This document shows positions 52,137 to 60,810 of a stretch of 64,000 nucleotides of DNA, piece by piece. The position numbers and the translations under genes were made by a program. Location of the stretch: positions 601,001 through 665,000 of the forward strand of contig NZ_OW150024.1 of the NCBI RefSeq assembly GCF_933509905.1, written 5' to 3'. Source of the DNA: Trichlorobacter ammonificans. GTDB lineage: Bacteria > Desulfobacterota > Desulfuromonadia > Geobacterales > Pseudopelobacteraceae. Each line of letters opens with the position of its first letter. The stretch's first letter is position 1. Under the pieces are notes generated by a model. It was not told the DNA's origin and did not search any database. It saw only the letters and a list, made by a program, of their open reading frames with translations.

Positions 52137-54245
52137 ATGCGGAGACGCTCGATACATACCGGACTGGTGCTGGGGGTCTGCCTGTGGGGGCTGTTGTTGC
52201 CCCTGCCTGCGGCGGCGGAAGATGTCCGGGAGGCCGGTGTGCCCGGCATGACCATCCGTGCCGACCGGATGAGTCATCAGGTTGCCGGTGATCTGCTCAC
52301 CGCCAGCGGCAGTGTGGCCATCACCTGGCAGGAGATGACCCTCACCGCCGACGAGGTGCAGCTTGACCGCACCCGGAATATCCTGACCGCCCGGGGTAAC
52401 GTAAGCATGGTCAAAGCCGGCGACACGATGCGGGGGGATGCTCTGCTCCTCGACACCGAAACCGGCCGGGCCGAGATGGAAAACGGCCGTATTTTCATGA
52501 CCCAGGGTAATTTCCATATCGGCGGCAGCCGCATCGCCCGCACCGGGGACGAACAGTACGCCCTGCGGGACGGCTGCCTGACCACCTGCGACGAGACGAT
52601 ACCCAGTTGGAAGATCGGGGCGGAGGAGCTGGATGTCACGGTGGAAGAATACGCCACCGGCAGTAACGTGGTCTTCTACGTCAAGGATCTGCCGGTCTTT
52701 TATGTTCCCTACCTCATGCTGCCGGTGAAGCGGGAGCGCCAGTCCGGCCTGCTCTTCCCCCGCTTCGGCCGCTCCTCCAAGCGGGGCGAGTTCCTGGAAC
52801 TGCCGGTCTACTGGGCCATTTCCCCTTCCCAAGAGGCGACCGTCACCCTTGACCTCCAGACCAGGCGCGGCGTGGGGGGCGGGCTTGATTACCGCTATCT
52901 CCGCTCCCGCACCAGTGAGGGGGCTTTCGGCGGCTACCTGATTCATGATGAAAACGAGAACAAGGTGCGCGGGCAACTGCTGCAGTTCCACCGGGAAGAG
53001 CTGACTGACACCCTGACGCTGACCAGCAGCGTCAACCTGACCAGCGACCGGACCTACCTGCAGGATTACGGTGACGCCAGCGGCGATTATAACCGCCAGT
53101 TCTACGACTCACGGGTAGTCCTGAGCCAGCAGTGGCAGAGCTGGCTGGCCGGCGCCCAGGCGATCTATACCCAGGACTTTTCAAGCGGCAGCAACAGCGG
53201 CACCCTGCAACGGGCTCCGGAACTCTTTCTGTACGGGGTGCGTCAGGCGCTGCCCTCTCTGCCCCGGGTCTGGTTCGACCTGGATACGGAGTTGACCAGT
53301 TACTACCGTGAAAAAGGGATGCAGGGGCAGCGGGCCGTAGTGACGCCACGACTCTCCACGAGCCAGAGCCTCTTTGACGGTCGCCTGACCGCTACGTTGC
53401 GGGGAGGTGTGCAGCTGCGCGGCTATACTACCACCGATGCGGCTCCGGAAGTCAGGGAGGATGCGGTGGTGGCCATTCCCGAGGTTTCCGCCGAACTGAG
53501 CAGTGCCTTCAGCCGGATGTACGACGGTCCGCTTTTCGGCATGGCGCGACTGCGCCACGAACTGGTCCCCTCGCTCAGCTACAGCTACGCACCGGACCGC
53601 ACTCAGACGATGTATCCCTACTACGACCAGGATGACCGCACCCCACATCTGAACCTGCTGCAGTTCTCCCTTGCCAGTCACCTGGGGGGGAAACTGCCCC
53701 GTGCTGCAGGGCAGCAGGGGGCGGAGACCTACCGGCACCTGCAGACGATCCGGCTCAGCCAGGGCTACAGCCTGAACGGTACCCGCCAACACCTGCTGAC
53801 GGAAACCGATACTACAGGGCGCTGGTCCGAGGCTGCTCTGGAGAGCGAAACCTGGCTGCACCCGATCTTCCGGCTGCTCGTTGATGCCCGCTATAGCCAT
53901 TCGCTGCGTCGCATCTCCGCCACCGCCCTGGGGGGAGACCTGGTGGATGGCACGGGGAACAGCATGGGAGCCAGCTACCGGATGACCCGCAACCAGGTCG
54001 AATACCTGGAGGGGCGGATGACCCTGGCCGCGCTCAAGCCGGTCTACCTGGGCTACCTGAGCCGCTATTCCTTCGACAAACGGGACTTTCTGGAGTCCTA
54101 CGCCACGGCGGAGTACCGCCACCAGTGCTGGTCCGTGATGCTGGTCTGGCGGGAGCGTCCCAACGACCGCTCCTGGACCGTCAACTTCAACTTGGCGGGA
54201 CTGTTCAGCTCCTCCAAGAGTCCCGTCGCCGGGAGGACACCATGA
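52137..54245 (+). CDS. lptD: LPS-assembly protein LptD
   Basis: The 702-residue protein (from this start) has a signal peptide (RRRSIHTGLVLGVCLWGLLLP, cleavage after AAA, about residue 27). An OstA/LptA-like N-terminal jellyroll follows (MTIRADRMSHQVAGD, VQLDRTRNILTARGNV), then the beta-barrel with VFYVKDLPVFYVPYLMLPVK and RQSGLLFPRFG. Two close cysteines (DGCLTTCDE, about residue 150) sit where LptD disulphides form. It inserts LPS into the outer membrane. GGAG lies 6 nt before the ATG at 52137. An in-frame GTG at 52119 is the alternative. Confidence 0.92.
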   Translation: MRRRSIHTGLVLGVCLWGLLLPLPAAAEDVREAGVPGMTIRADRMSHQVAGDLLTASGSVAITWQEMTLTADEVQLDRTRNILTARGNVSMVKAGDTMRGDALLLDTETGRAEMENGRIFMTQGNFHIGGSRIARTGDEQYALRDGCLTTCDETIPSWKIGAEELDVTVEEYATGSNVVFYVKDLPVFYVPYLMLPVKRERQSGLLFPRFGRSSKRGEFLELPVYWAISPSQEATVTLDLQTRRGVGGGLDYRYLRSRTSEGAFGGYLIHDENENKVRGQLLQFHREELTDTLTLTSSVNLTSDRTYLQDYGDASGDYNRQFYDSRVVLSQQWQSWLAGAQAIYTQDFSSGSNSGTLQRAPELFLYGVRQALPSLPRVWFDLDTELTSYYREKGMQGQRAVVTPRLSTSQSLFDGRLTATLRGGVQLRGYTTTDAAPEVREDAVVAIPEVSAELSSAFSRMYDGPLFGMARLRHELVPSLSYSYAPDRTQTMYPYYDQDDRTPHLNLLQFSLASHLGGKLPRAAGQQGAETYRHLQTIRLSQGYSLNGTRQHLLTETDTTGRWSEAALESETWLHPIFRLLVDARYSHSLRRISATALGGDLVDGTGNSMGASYRMTRNQVEYLEGRMTLAALKPVYLGYLSRYSFDKRDFLESYATAEYRHQCWSVMLVWRERPNDRSWTVNFNLAGLFSSSKSPVAGRTP

Positions 54246-55582
54246 CAGCGCGCCGCCAGGGCGGTTTCCCCCGCTCCCTTCCCCGCCTCGTCTACGCCGA
54301 CAGCCAGGGAATGATCTATGACCATCCCACGCTGACCATGGCGGCCATGAACGGACCGGAGGCGGTGCTGCCGGAGGCGGTGGAACTGATTCCGTTGCCG
54401 GAGGGGAGCCGGCTCTTCACCATTCCGGACACTCCACCCCTTGCCTGGGACCGGCGCAGGGAGCAGTTCACGGTGGTGGAAACGGTGCGGGGGGTGCGCG
54501 GGACGGTGCAGGCGGTGTCGGCCTTCATGGCTCCCGGCTTTGCCCGGACCCTGTTGCCGGCCTGCGATTATTCCCGCAAGCAGGTCCATCTGCCGCTCTG
54601 GTCCTACACGGCGGTGGGCTGGGACGACGAGCGGGACTGCTTTGTGGTTGCCGCTACCCGGGTGGACAGTAACCGTAACTGGGACCCGGCAAACTATGAC
54701 GACCGCACCCTTGACCCGCTGGTGCGGCAGCGCCTGCGGGAGATGCCGGGCAACCGGCTGCTGGAGCAACTGTCGCGGTGCGCCATCGATTACCACTGTT
54801 TTGCCGCCAAGAACCTCTTCTACCGCCGCTGGGAGGCCCCCCTGCCGATCTCGCCGGCCTGCAACTCAGCCTGCCTGGGCTGCATCAGTCTGCAGCCGTC
54901 GGAATGCTGTCCCTCCAATCATGACCGGATCGGCTTCGTACCGACACCGGAGGAGATCGTCGAGGTGGCCCTGCCGCACCTGCAACAGGCGCCGGAGGCG
55001 ATCGTCTCCTTCGGACAGGGATGCGAAGGGGACCCGATCCTGCAGGCCCCCACCGCCGCCGAGGCGGTGCGCCGCCTCAGGGGCGCCACCTCCCGGGGGA
55101 CGATCAACTTCAACTCCAACGGTTCCCTGCCCCGGCGGGTGGCGGAATTGTGCGACGCCGGCGTGGATTCGTTCCGCTTTTCGATGAATTCGGTGCTGGA
55201 AGAGCGCTACAACGCTTACTACCGTCCCACGGGATACTGTTTTGCCGATGTGCGGGAGTCGTTGCTGGTGGCCAAGCAGGCGCAGCGCTTTACCATGATC
55301 AACTACCTGATCTCCCCCGGCGTCAGTGATGCGCCGGAGGAGGTGGCGGCACTGCTCGCCTTCGTGGAGGAGACCGGTGTCGACATGATCCAGATGCGCA
55401 ACCTCTCCATCGATCCCCACTACTACAACGGGGCGATGCAGGTAGCCGGGCGCGGCATCGGCATCTACCGGCTGCTGGAGCGTCTGAAGCAGCGCTTTCC
55501 CCGTCTGCAGTTCGGCTACTACAACCGCACCAGGGAGAGGTTCCATCCGCCCGGTTTGGAGCAAAGCTGGCCGATCCCCTGA
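54242..55582 (+). CDS. Radical SAM protein of unknown function
   Basis: The 446-residue protein has an N-terminal domain of about 200 residues without a motif I know, then a radical-SAM cluster site PACNSACLGCIS (C-x3-C-x2-C, about residues 204-211). SAM-barrel strands follow (TINFNSNGSLPRRVAELCDAG without interruption to SFRFSMNSV). It also has CCPS-type cysteines (SECCPSNHD). The ATG overlaps the lptD stop (ATGA). Coupling to lptD suggests an envelope or LPS-related modification, but no substrate can be inferred. Confidence 0.85.
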   Translation: MTARRQGGFPRSLPRLVYADSQGMIYDHPTLTMAAMNGPEAVLPEAVELIPLPEGSRLFTIPDTPPLAWDRRREQFTVVETVRGVRGTVQAVSAFMAPGFARTLLPACDYSRKQVHLPLWSYTAVGWDDERDCFVVAATRVDSNRNWDPANYDDRTLDPLVRQRLREMPGNRLLEQLSRCAIDYHCFAAKNLFYRRWEAPLPISPACNSACLGCISLQPSECCPSNHDRIGFVPTPEEIVEVALPHLQQAPEAIVSFGQGCEGDPILQAPTAAEAVRRLRGATSRGTINFNSNGSLPRRVAELCDAGVDSFRFSMNSVLEERYNAYYRPTGYCFADVRESLLVAKQAQRFTMINYLISPGVSDAPEEVAALLAFVEETGVDMIQMRNLSIDPHYYNGAMQVAGRGIGIYRLLERLKQRFPRLQFGYYNRTRERFHPPGLEQSWPIP

Positions 55583-55590
55583 AACGGAAA

Positions 55591-55613
55591 CGGCCCGCCT
55601 GATGGGCGGGCCG
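55591..55613. terminator. Bidirectional terminator hairpin
   Basis: CGGCCCGCC pairs with GGCGGGCCG around TGATG, 8 bp after the radical SAM stop and before the convergent cytochrome gene. Confidence 0.75.
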
Positions 55614-55643
55614 CTGGTGCAATCATCACGGGGAAACGGGCGG

Positions 55644-55949
55644 CTACTTGAGGCCCTTCAGGAAACCGACCAGAGCGTCCATGTCTCCCTTGGGCAGGGT
55701 GGCAAAGGCGGGCATGGAGGAACCGGGGTTGCTCTTCTTCGGGTTGGCCAGTTTTTCGCGCAGCTGGGCTTCGGCCAGCTTACCGCCAACCTTGCTCAGG
55801 TCGGGACCGATGGCCCCCCCCTTGCCCTTCACCTTGTGACACATGGCGCATTTCTGGTTGAACAGTTTTTCTCCCGCACTTTCGGCGAAGGCGGCGTTGG
55901 ACAGCATGACCGAGAGTCCGAGAACCGACAGTGACAGAGCGTACTTCAT
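55644..55949 (-). CDS. Monoheme cytochrome c (class I)
   Basis: The 101-residue preprotein has a signal peptide (residues 1-22, cut after AFA), one heme site CAMCHKVKGKGG and the axial Met in GSSMPAFATL. This is the compact cytochrome c5/c551 layout for small periplasmic electron carriers. AAAGGAG precedes the ATG. It is divergent from hemW. Confidence 0.93.
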   Translation of the reverse strand: MKYALSLSVLGLSVMLSNAAFAESAGEKLFNQKCAMCHKVKGKGGAIGPDLSKVGGKLAEAQLREKLANPKKSNPGSSMPAFATLPKGDMDALVGFLKGLK

Positions 55950-56042
55950 GGCAATGATCTCCTTTGGTTGTGGCGGGGTGACAAGCTTGCGCCATCCTAC
56001 CATCGCTTCCGCGCCGATGCAACCGGCACAGTGCCGCCGCTG

Positions 56043-57185
56043 ATGTTTTCCCGTCTTTATCTGCATATTCCCTGGTGCCTTGCAAAATGCGGCTACTGCG
56101 CCTTTTCCTCCCGGCGGGGAACCACCGCCGACCTGGCCGGAACGGTGGAGTTGCTGCTGACGGAGATGGAACTCGCTGTCCGCCGCTTTCCGGCAACGGA
56201 GCCGCTTGCTTCCCTCTATCTGGGGGGCGGGACACCCTCACTGCTGGCGCCGGATCAGGTTGGACGACTGCTGGAACGCAGCCGCCTGCTCTGGGGGCAC
56301 CATCTCTCCCTCGAGAGTACCCTGGAGGCAAACCCCGGTACCGTGTCGGCAGAGCGCCTGGCCGGTTTCCGTGCCGCCGGCATCACCCGCCTCTCCCTCG
56401 GGGCCCAGTCCTTCGACGACAACGACCTTACGCTGCTGGGACGGGTGCATGATGCCCGGCAGACGGGTGAGGCGATGTCTGCCGCCAGGGCTGCCGGCTT
56501 CGATTCCGTTGGCCTGGACCTGATCTGCGGTCTGCCCGGCCAGGCCCCGGCAGAGTGGCGTCGCCAGCTCGGGATGGCGCTGGACCTCTTGCCGGATCAT
56601 CTTTCCATTTACAGCCTCACCATCGAAGAGGGTACTCCCTTCAGCCGGCGCTACCCGGCCGGTACCGCCGAACTTCCCGACGACGATCTGGTAGCTGCCA
56701 TGCTGGAAGAAGCCGACACGATGCTGACTGCCGCCGGCTTCGACCATTACGAACTGGCCAACTATGCCAAGCCGGGCAAACGCTCGGAGCACAACTGCGG
56801 CTACTGGCGGCGTGAAGGCTGTCTGGGATTGGGACCGTCGGCCCACAGCCTCCTGCTGGACGGCTGGGGCGTCCGCTGCTGCAATCCGTCCGACCATGAT
56901 GAGTGGGCCGCCCTGCTTCGTTCCGGCAGCTGGGCTGCCGGAGAGGAGACGCGGCTGTCGCGGGAGGAGGCCCGTGCCGAGACGATGTTCCTGGGGCTGC
57001 GCCTGTCCGACGGTATCGGTCTGGACTGGTTCGAGCAACGCTTCGGCGAACGGCTCGAGGTGGTCTGGCGGGAACCGTTGCAACGCCTCTACCAGGCGGG
57101 GCTGCTGCGTTGCGAAGCGGGACGGCTGCACCTTACCCGCAGGGGTATGCTGCTGTCCAACCGGGTGTTTGTCGAGTTCCTCTGA
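56043..57185 (+). CDS. hemW: Radical SAM coproporphyrinogen III oxidase-like protein (HemW)
   Basis: The 380-residue protein starts with YLHIPWCLAKCGYCAF, which contains the C-x3-C-x2-C site for the SAM cluster. It continues with SLYLGGGTPSLL, ANPGTV, RLSLGAQSFDDNDL and YELANYAKPGKRSEHNCGYW, and a C-terminal HemN-type domain. The missing second SAM-binding features and the short length favour HemW, a heme chaperone, over the true oxidase HemN. No good SD is visible before the ATG at 56043. Confidence 0.92.
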   Translation: MFSRLYLHIPWCLAKCGYCAFSSRRGTTADLAGTVELLLTEMELAVRRFPATEPLASLYLGGGTPSLLAPDQVGRLLERSRLLWGHHLSLESTLEANPGTVSAERLAGFRAAGITRLSLGAQSFDDNDLTLLGRVHDARQTGEAMSAARAAGFDSVGLDLICGLPGQAPAEWRRQLGMALDLLPDHLSIYSLTIEEGTPFSRRYPAGTAELPDDDLVAAMLEEADTMLTAAGFDHYELANYAKPGKRSEHNCGYWRREGCLGLGPSAHSLLLDGWGVRCCNPSDHDEWAALLRSGSWAAGEETRLSREEARAETMFLGLRLSDGIGLDWFEQRFGERLEVVWREPLQRLYQAGLLRCEAGRLHLTRRGMLLSNRVFVEFL

Positions 57186-57318
57186 AACGGACAGCACGCC
57201 CCCCTGCTCCGGCTGCAGGTTTCCCGGTGGACAGAGGACGATTTTCGTGTACAGTTGATGGCAGTGGGACGTCAGCGACGTCTCCGTATCACCGGCACCG
57301 AAAGGAGTTCCCGTACCT

Positions 57319-58203
57319 ATGTGCACTACCTGCGGGTGCGGTCCCCAATCCGGGGCGCACCATGACCATGAACACCACCATGACCACGAACACCGGCATG
57401 GCGAGCAGCGCCACAGCCATTCCCATCTTCACCAGCACCGTCACGACCATGGTGATCACCATCATCACCACGAGCATCTCCATGATGAACACCATTTCCA
57501 CGACCACGAACATCGCCACGATGCTGCAACCACCAAAAAAATAACGATTGAAGAGGATCTGCTGGCCAAGAACAATCGGCTGGCGGCCTTTAACCGGGCG
57601 CTCTTCCGTGAAAAGGGGATTTTGGTGCTGAACCTGGTCTCTTCTCCCGGTTCCGGCAAGACAACCCTGCTGGAGCGGACACTGCGGGAGATTTCGGGAC
57701 GCGTGCGCTGCGCGGTGATCGAGGGAGACCAGCAGACGGACAATGATGCCCGCCGGATCGCCGCCACCGGTGTGCCGGTGAAGCAGATCAACACCGGCGC
57801 CGGCTGCCACCTGGACGCCCACATGGTGATGCACGCCACTGAAACCTTTGATCTGGACAGCCTGGATATTCTCTTCATCGAAAACGTGGGAAACCTGGTC
57901 TGCCCGGCCGCCTTCGACCTGGGCGAGGCCCACAAGGTGGTGGTGCTCTCCGTGACCGAAGGTGAGGACAAGCCGCTGAAGTACCCGCAGATGTTCCATA
58001 ACTCCGGCCTGATGCTGCTGAACAAGGTGGACCTGCTGCCCCATCTCGGCTTTGACGTCGGTACCTGCAAGGAGTATGCGGCGCAGGTGGGGCATGACCT
58101 GCGAATTCTGGAGGTGTCGGCCACCACCGGCGAGGGGCTGGCAGCGTGGTATGCATGGCTCGATTTGGAGATGGCGCGCGCGAAACAATCTCGTCAGGAG
58201 TAA
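57319..58203 (+). CDS. hypB: Hydrogenase nickel incorporation protein HypB with long His-rich region
   Basis: The 294-residue GTPase starts with the high-affinity nickel motif MCTTCGCG. Residues about 14-68 hold about 29 histidines mixed with Asp and Glu, a nickel-storage region. The GTPase core has SSPGSGKTTLLERT, EGDQQTDNDARRI, GAGCHLDAHMV, IENVGNLVCPAAFDLG and NKVDLLPHL. It delivers nickel to [NiFe]-hydrogenase. No hydrogenase or other hyp gene is in the window. It lies 3 bp before sucB, so it seems to be transcribed with TCA-cycle genes. AAAGGAG precedes the ATG. Confidence 0.95.
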   Translation: MCTTCGCGPQSGAHHDHEHHHDHEHRHGEQRHSHSHLHQHRHDHGDHHHHHEHLHDEHHFHDHEHRHDAATTKKITIEEDLLAKNNRLAAFNRALFREKGILVLNLVSSPGSGKTTLLERTLREISGRVRCAVIEGDQQTDNDARRIAATGVPVKQINTGAGCHLDAHMVMHATETFDLDSLDILFIENVGNLVCPAAFDLGEAHKVVVLSVTEGEDKPLKYPQMFHNSGLMLLNKVDLLPHLGFDVGTCKEYAAQVGHDLRILEVSATTGEGLAAWYAWLDLEMARAKQSRQE

Positions 58204-58206
58204 CGT

Positions 58207-59379
58207 ATGGACATCAGGATACCGACAGTCGGCGAATCGGTGGTGGAGGCGCTGCTGGCCCGATGGCACAAGGGGGCCGGCGAGGCGGTCAGGCGGGACG
58301 AGGCGCTCTGCGAGATCGAGACCGACAAGATTACCATGGATATCTTTGCCGAGGCAGACGGGGTGCTGACGATTTCGGTTCCGGCCGGTACCACGGTGGC
58401 GGTGGGGGCAGTGATCGGCCGGCTCGACCCGGGCGGGGCGACGATCGCCGACAGTCCCGCTCCCGCTGCTGCTCCACCGGCGGCCACGGCCCAGCCGGCA
58501 GCGGCTCCCCCCACGTCGCCCTCGGTGCGGCAGGAATTGCGGGAAAAGGGGCTTGCTGCCAGCCAGGTAGACGGCAGCGGCCCCGGGGGCCGCATTCTCA
58601 ACAGCGACCTGGCCGGACGGCAGGCCACGGTCGTGAAATCCGAAGAACCGCCGGCGTACCATGGAACGAACCCTCGTGGGGCAGCGCAGCCGCTTCCCGG
58701 TGAGGAGCGGGTACGGATGTCCCCCCTGCGCAAGCGAGTTGCCGAGCGGCTCCTGCAGGCCCGCCAGCAGACCGCCATGCTGACCACCTTCAACGAGGCC
58801 GATCTGGCGGCGTTGCAGGCGGTGCGTGCCGAGCGCAAGCAGCGGGGAGCCGGCGTCGGACTGCTGCCGTTCTTTGTCAGGGCAACGGTGGAGGCGTTGC
58901 GGGCCTACCCGGCGGTCAACGCCCGGATCGACGGCGACGACATTGTCTATCACCACTTCCAGCACCTGGGGATCGCGGTTGCCTCGGACAAGGGGCTGGT
59001 GGTGCCGGTGCTGAAAGAGGCGGGCGACATGGGGCTGGGCGAGATCGATGCTGCCATCGCCGGTTTCGTGGAAAAGATCAAAACCAACCGCCTGGCCATT
59101 GCCGACCTGGAGGGAGGGACCTTTACCATCACCAACGGCGGCACCTATGGCTCCATGCTCTCCACGCCGATCATCAACCCGCCCCAGAGCGGGGTGCTGG
59201 GGATGCACGCCATAGCCGACCGGCCGGTGGTGCGGGACGGGCAGGTGGTGATCCGTCCGGTGATGTACTTGGCACTCTCCTACGACCACCGTATCATCGA
59301 CGGTCGGGAGGCGGTCGGCTTCCTCAAACTGGTCAAGGAACGGCTAGAAGATCGCACCTGGCTGGACGGGCTGCGCTGA
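58207..59379 (+). CDS. sucB: 2-oxo acid dehydrogenase E2 (dihydrolipoyl succinyltransferase type)
   Basis: The 390-residue E2 has one lipoyl domain with the lipoylated Lys in [11 protein letters not shown] (about residue 43) and an Ala/Pro linker. The peripheral-subunit-binding domain follows ([20 protein letters not shown] without its final Gly-rich loop). The catalytic domain ends with [16 protein letters not shown] (HxxxDG). Domain sequence favours the 2-oxoglutarate complex over pyruvate. No E1 gene is adjacent, while E3 follows 15 bp later. Confidence 0.93.
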   Translation: MDIRIPTVGESVVEALLARWHKGAGEAVRRDEALCEIETDKITMDIFAEADGVLTISVPAGTTVAVGAVIGRLDPGGATIADSPAPAAAPPAATAQPAAAPPTSPSVRQELREKGLAASQVDGSGPGGRILNSDLAGRQATVVKSEEPPAYHGTNPRGAAQPLPGEERVRMSPLRKRVAERLLQARQQTAMLTTFNEADLAALQAVRAERKQRGAGVGLLPFFVRATVEALRAYPAVNARIDGDDIVYHHFQHLGIAVASDKGLVVPVLKEAGDMGLGEIDAAIAGFVEKIKTNRLAIADLEGGTFTITNGGTYGSMLSTPIINPPQSGVLGMHAIADRPVVRDGQVVIRPVMYLALSYDHRIIDGREAVGFLKLVKERLEDRTWLDGLR

Positions 59380-59394
59380 CAAGGAGACCATGGT

Positions 59395-60810
59395 ATGGCC
59401 GAACAACTTGACCTGATCGTAATCGGTGCCGGTCCCGGCGGCTATGTGGCGGCACTGCGGGCGGCCCAACTGGGGATGAAAGTTGCCGTGGCGGAACAGC
59501 GGGCAACCCTGGGTGGGGTCTGCCTGAACGAGGGATGTATCCCCAGCAAGGCGCTGCTGGACTCCAGTGAGCAGTTCGCCCTGGCCCGGGACAAGTTTGC
59601 GAGTCATGGCATCGAGATCGAGCCGCCGCGACTGAACCTGCCGCAGATGCTGCGGCGCAAGGATGACGTGGTGAAGAAGCTGACCGACGGTATCGCCTTT
59701 TTGTTCAAGAAAAACAAGATCACCCAGCTGACCGGCAGGGCAGCGCTGCAGGGAGCCGGCAGCGACGGCAGGCAGCAGGTGCAGGTCAGCAAGGAGAACG
59801 GCGAAACGGAAACCATTGCTGCCGCCAGCGTGCTCCTGGCCACCGGCAGTGAGGCGGTACCGCTTCCCGGTATCCCCTTTGACGGCTCCCTGGTGGTCAG
59901 TGCCCGTGAGGCTCTTGCCTTTGACCGGGTGCCGGAGCATCTGGTGGTGGTGGGGGGCGGCGCCATCGGCCTGGAACTGGGGTCGGTCTGGCGGCGGCTG
60001 GGGGCACGGGTGACGGTGCTGGAGATGCTGCCGACCCTGCTGCCGGCCATGGATGGCCAGCTTGCCACCGCTCTGCAGCGGTCGCTGAAAAAGCAGGGGA
60101 TCGAGATCGCCCTGGGAGCGCGAGTCACTGGCCTTGATGCCGGAGAAAACAGCGGTCTGGTACGCTATGTCGTCGGCGAGGAACAGCGTGAACTGAGCTG
60201 TGACCGCCTGCTGGTGGCCATCGGCCGGCGGCCGCTGCTGACGGGTCTCGGGTTCGACCGCCTGGGGGGGCGGCTGCTGGAGAACGGCAGGGTTGCGGTG
60301 GATGGCGACTACCGGACGTCGCTCCCCGGCATCTACGCCATCGGCGACCTGATCCCCGGGCCGATGCTGGCCCACAAGGCCTCTGAGGAAGGGGTGGTCT
60401 GTGTGGAGCGGATGGCCGGAAAAAAGAGCGAGGTGGAGTACGGTACCATTCCCGGCGTGGTTTACACTTGGCCGGAGGCGGCCTCCGTCGGAGCCGGCGA
60501 AGAACAGCTCAAGCGGGACGGCGTGCCCTACCGGGCCGGCACCTTTAACTTCCTGGGGAATGGCCGTGCCCGGGCCATGGATGAAACCGACGGATTCGTC
60601 AAGGTGCTGGCCCACGCCGAAACCGACCGCATCCTGGGGATACATATCATCGGCCCCCGGGCCTCGGACATGATTGCCGAGGCGGTGGCCGCCCTGGCCT
60701 TCATGGGAACGGCCAGGGATATCGGCATGATGATCCACGCCCATCCCACGCTTTCGGAAGCATTGAAAGAAGCTGCACTGGACCTGCACAAGGAGGCGAT
60801 CCATGGCTAA
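59395..60810 (+). CDS. lpd: Dihydrolipoyl dehydrogenase (E3)
   Basis: The 471-residue flavoprotein reoxidises dihydrolipoyl groups with NAD. It has the FAD motif IVIGAGPGGYVAALRA and the redox disulphide GGVCLNEGCIPSK. The NAD motif is VVVGGGAIGLELGSVW and the C-terminal active-site His/Glu is in HAHPTLSEALKEA. Length is normal. Its last 8 bp overlap the aconitase gene. Confidence 0.96.
   Translation: MAEQLDLIVIGAGPGGYVAALRAAQLGMKVAVAEQRATLGGVCLNEGCIPSKALLDSSEQFALARDKFASHGIEIEPPRLNLPQMLRRKDDVVKKLTDGIAFLFKKNKITQLTGRAALQGAGSDGRQQVQVSKENGETETIAAASVLLATGSEAVPLPGIPFDGSLVVSAREALAFDRVPEHLVVVGGGAIGLELGSVWRRLGARVTVLEMLPTLLPAMDGQLATALQRSLKKQGIEIALGARVTGLDAGENSGLVRYVVGEEQRELSCDRLLVAIGRRPLLTGLGFDRLGGRLLENGRVAVDGDYRTSLPGIYAIGDLIPGPMLAHKASEEGVVCVERMAGKKSEVEYGTIPGVVYTWPEAASVGAGEEQLKRDGVPYRAGTFNFLGNGRARAMDETDGFVKVLAHAETDRILGIHIIGPRASDMIAEAVAALAFMGTARDIGMMIHAHPTLSEALKEAALDLHKEAIHG

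Noticed and set aside
57289..59289. 666-codon open frame opposite hypB and sucB
   Set aside because: It mirrors the His-rich hypB stretch and E2 codons and crosses two real genes. No domain is recognisable.
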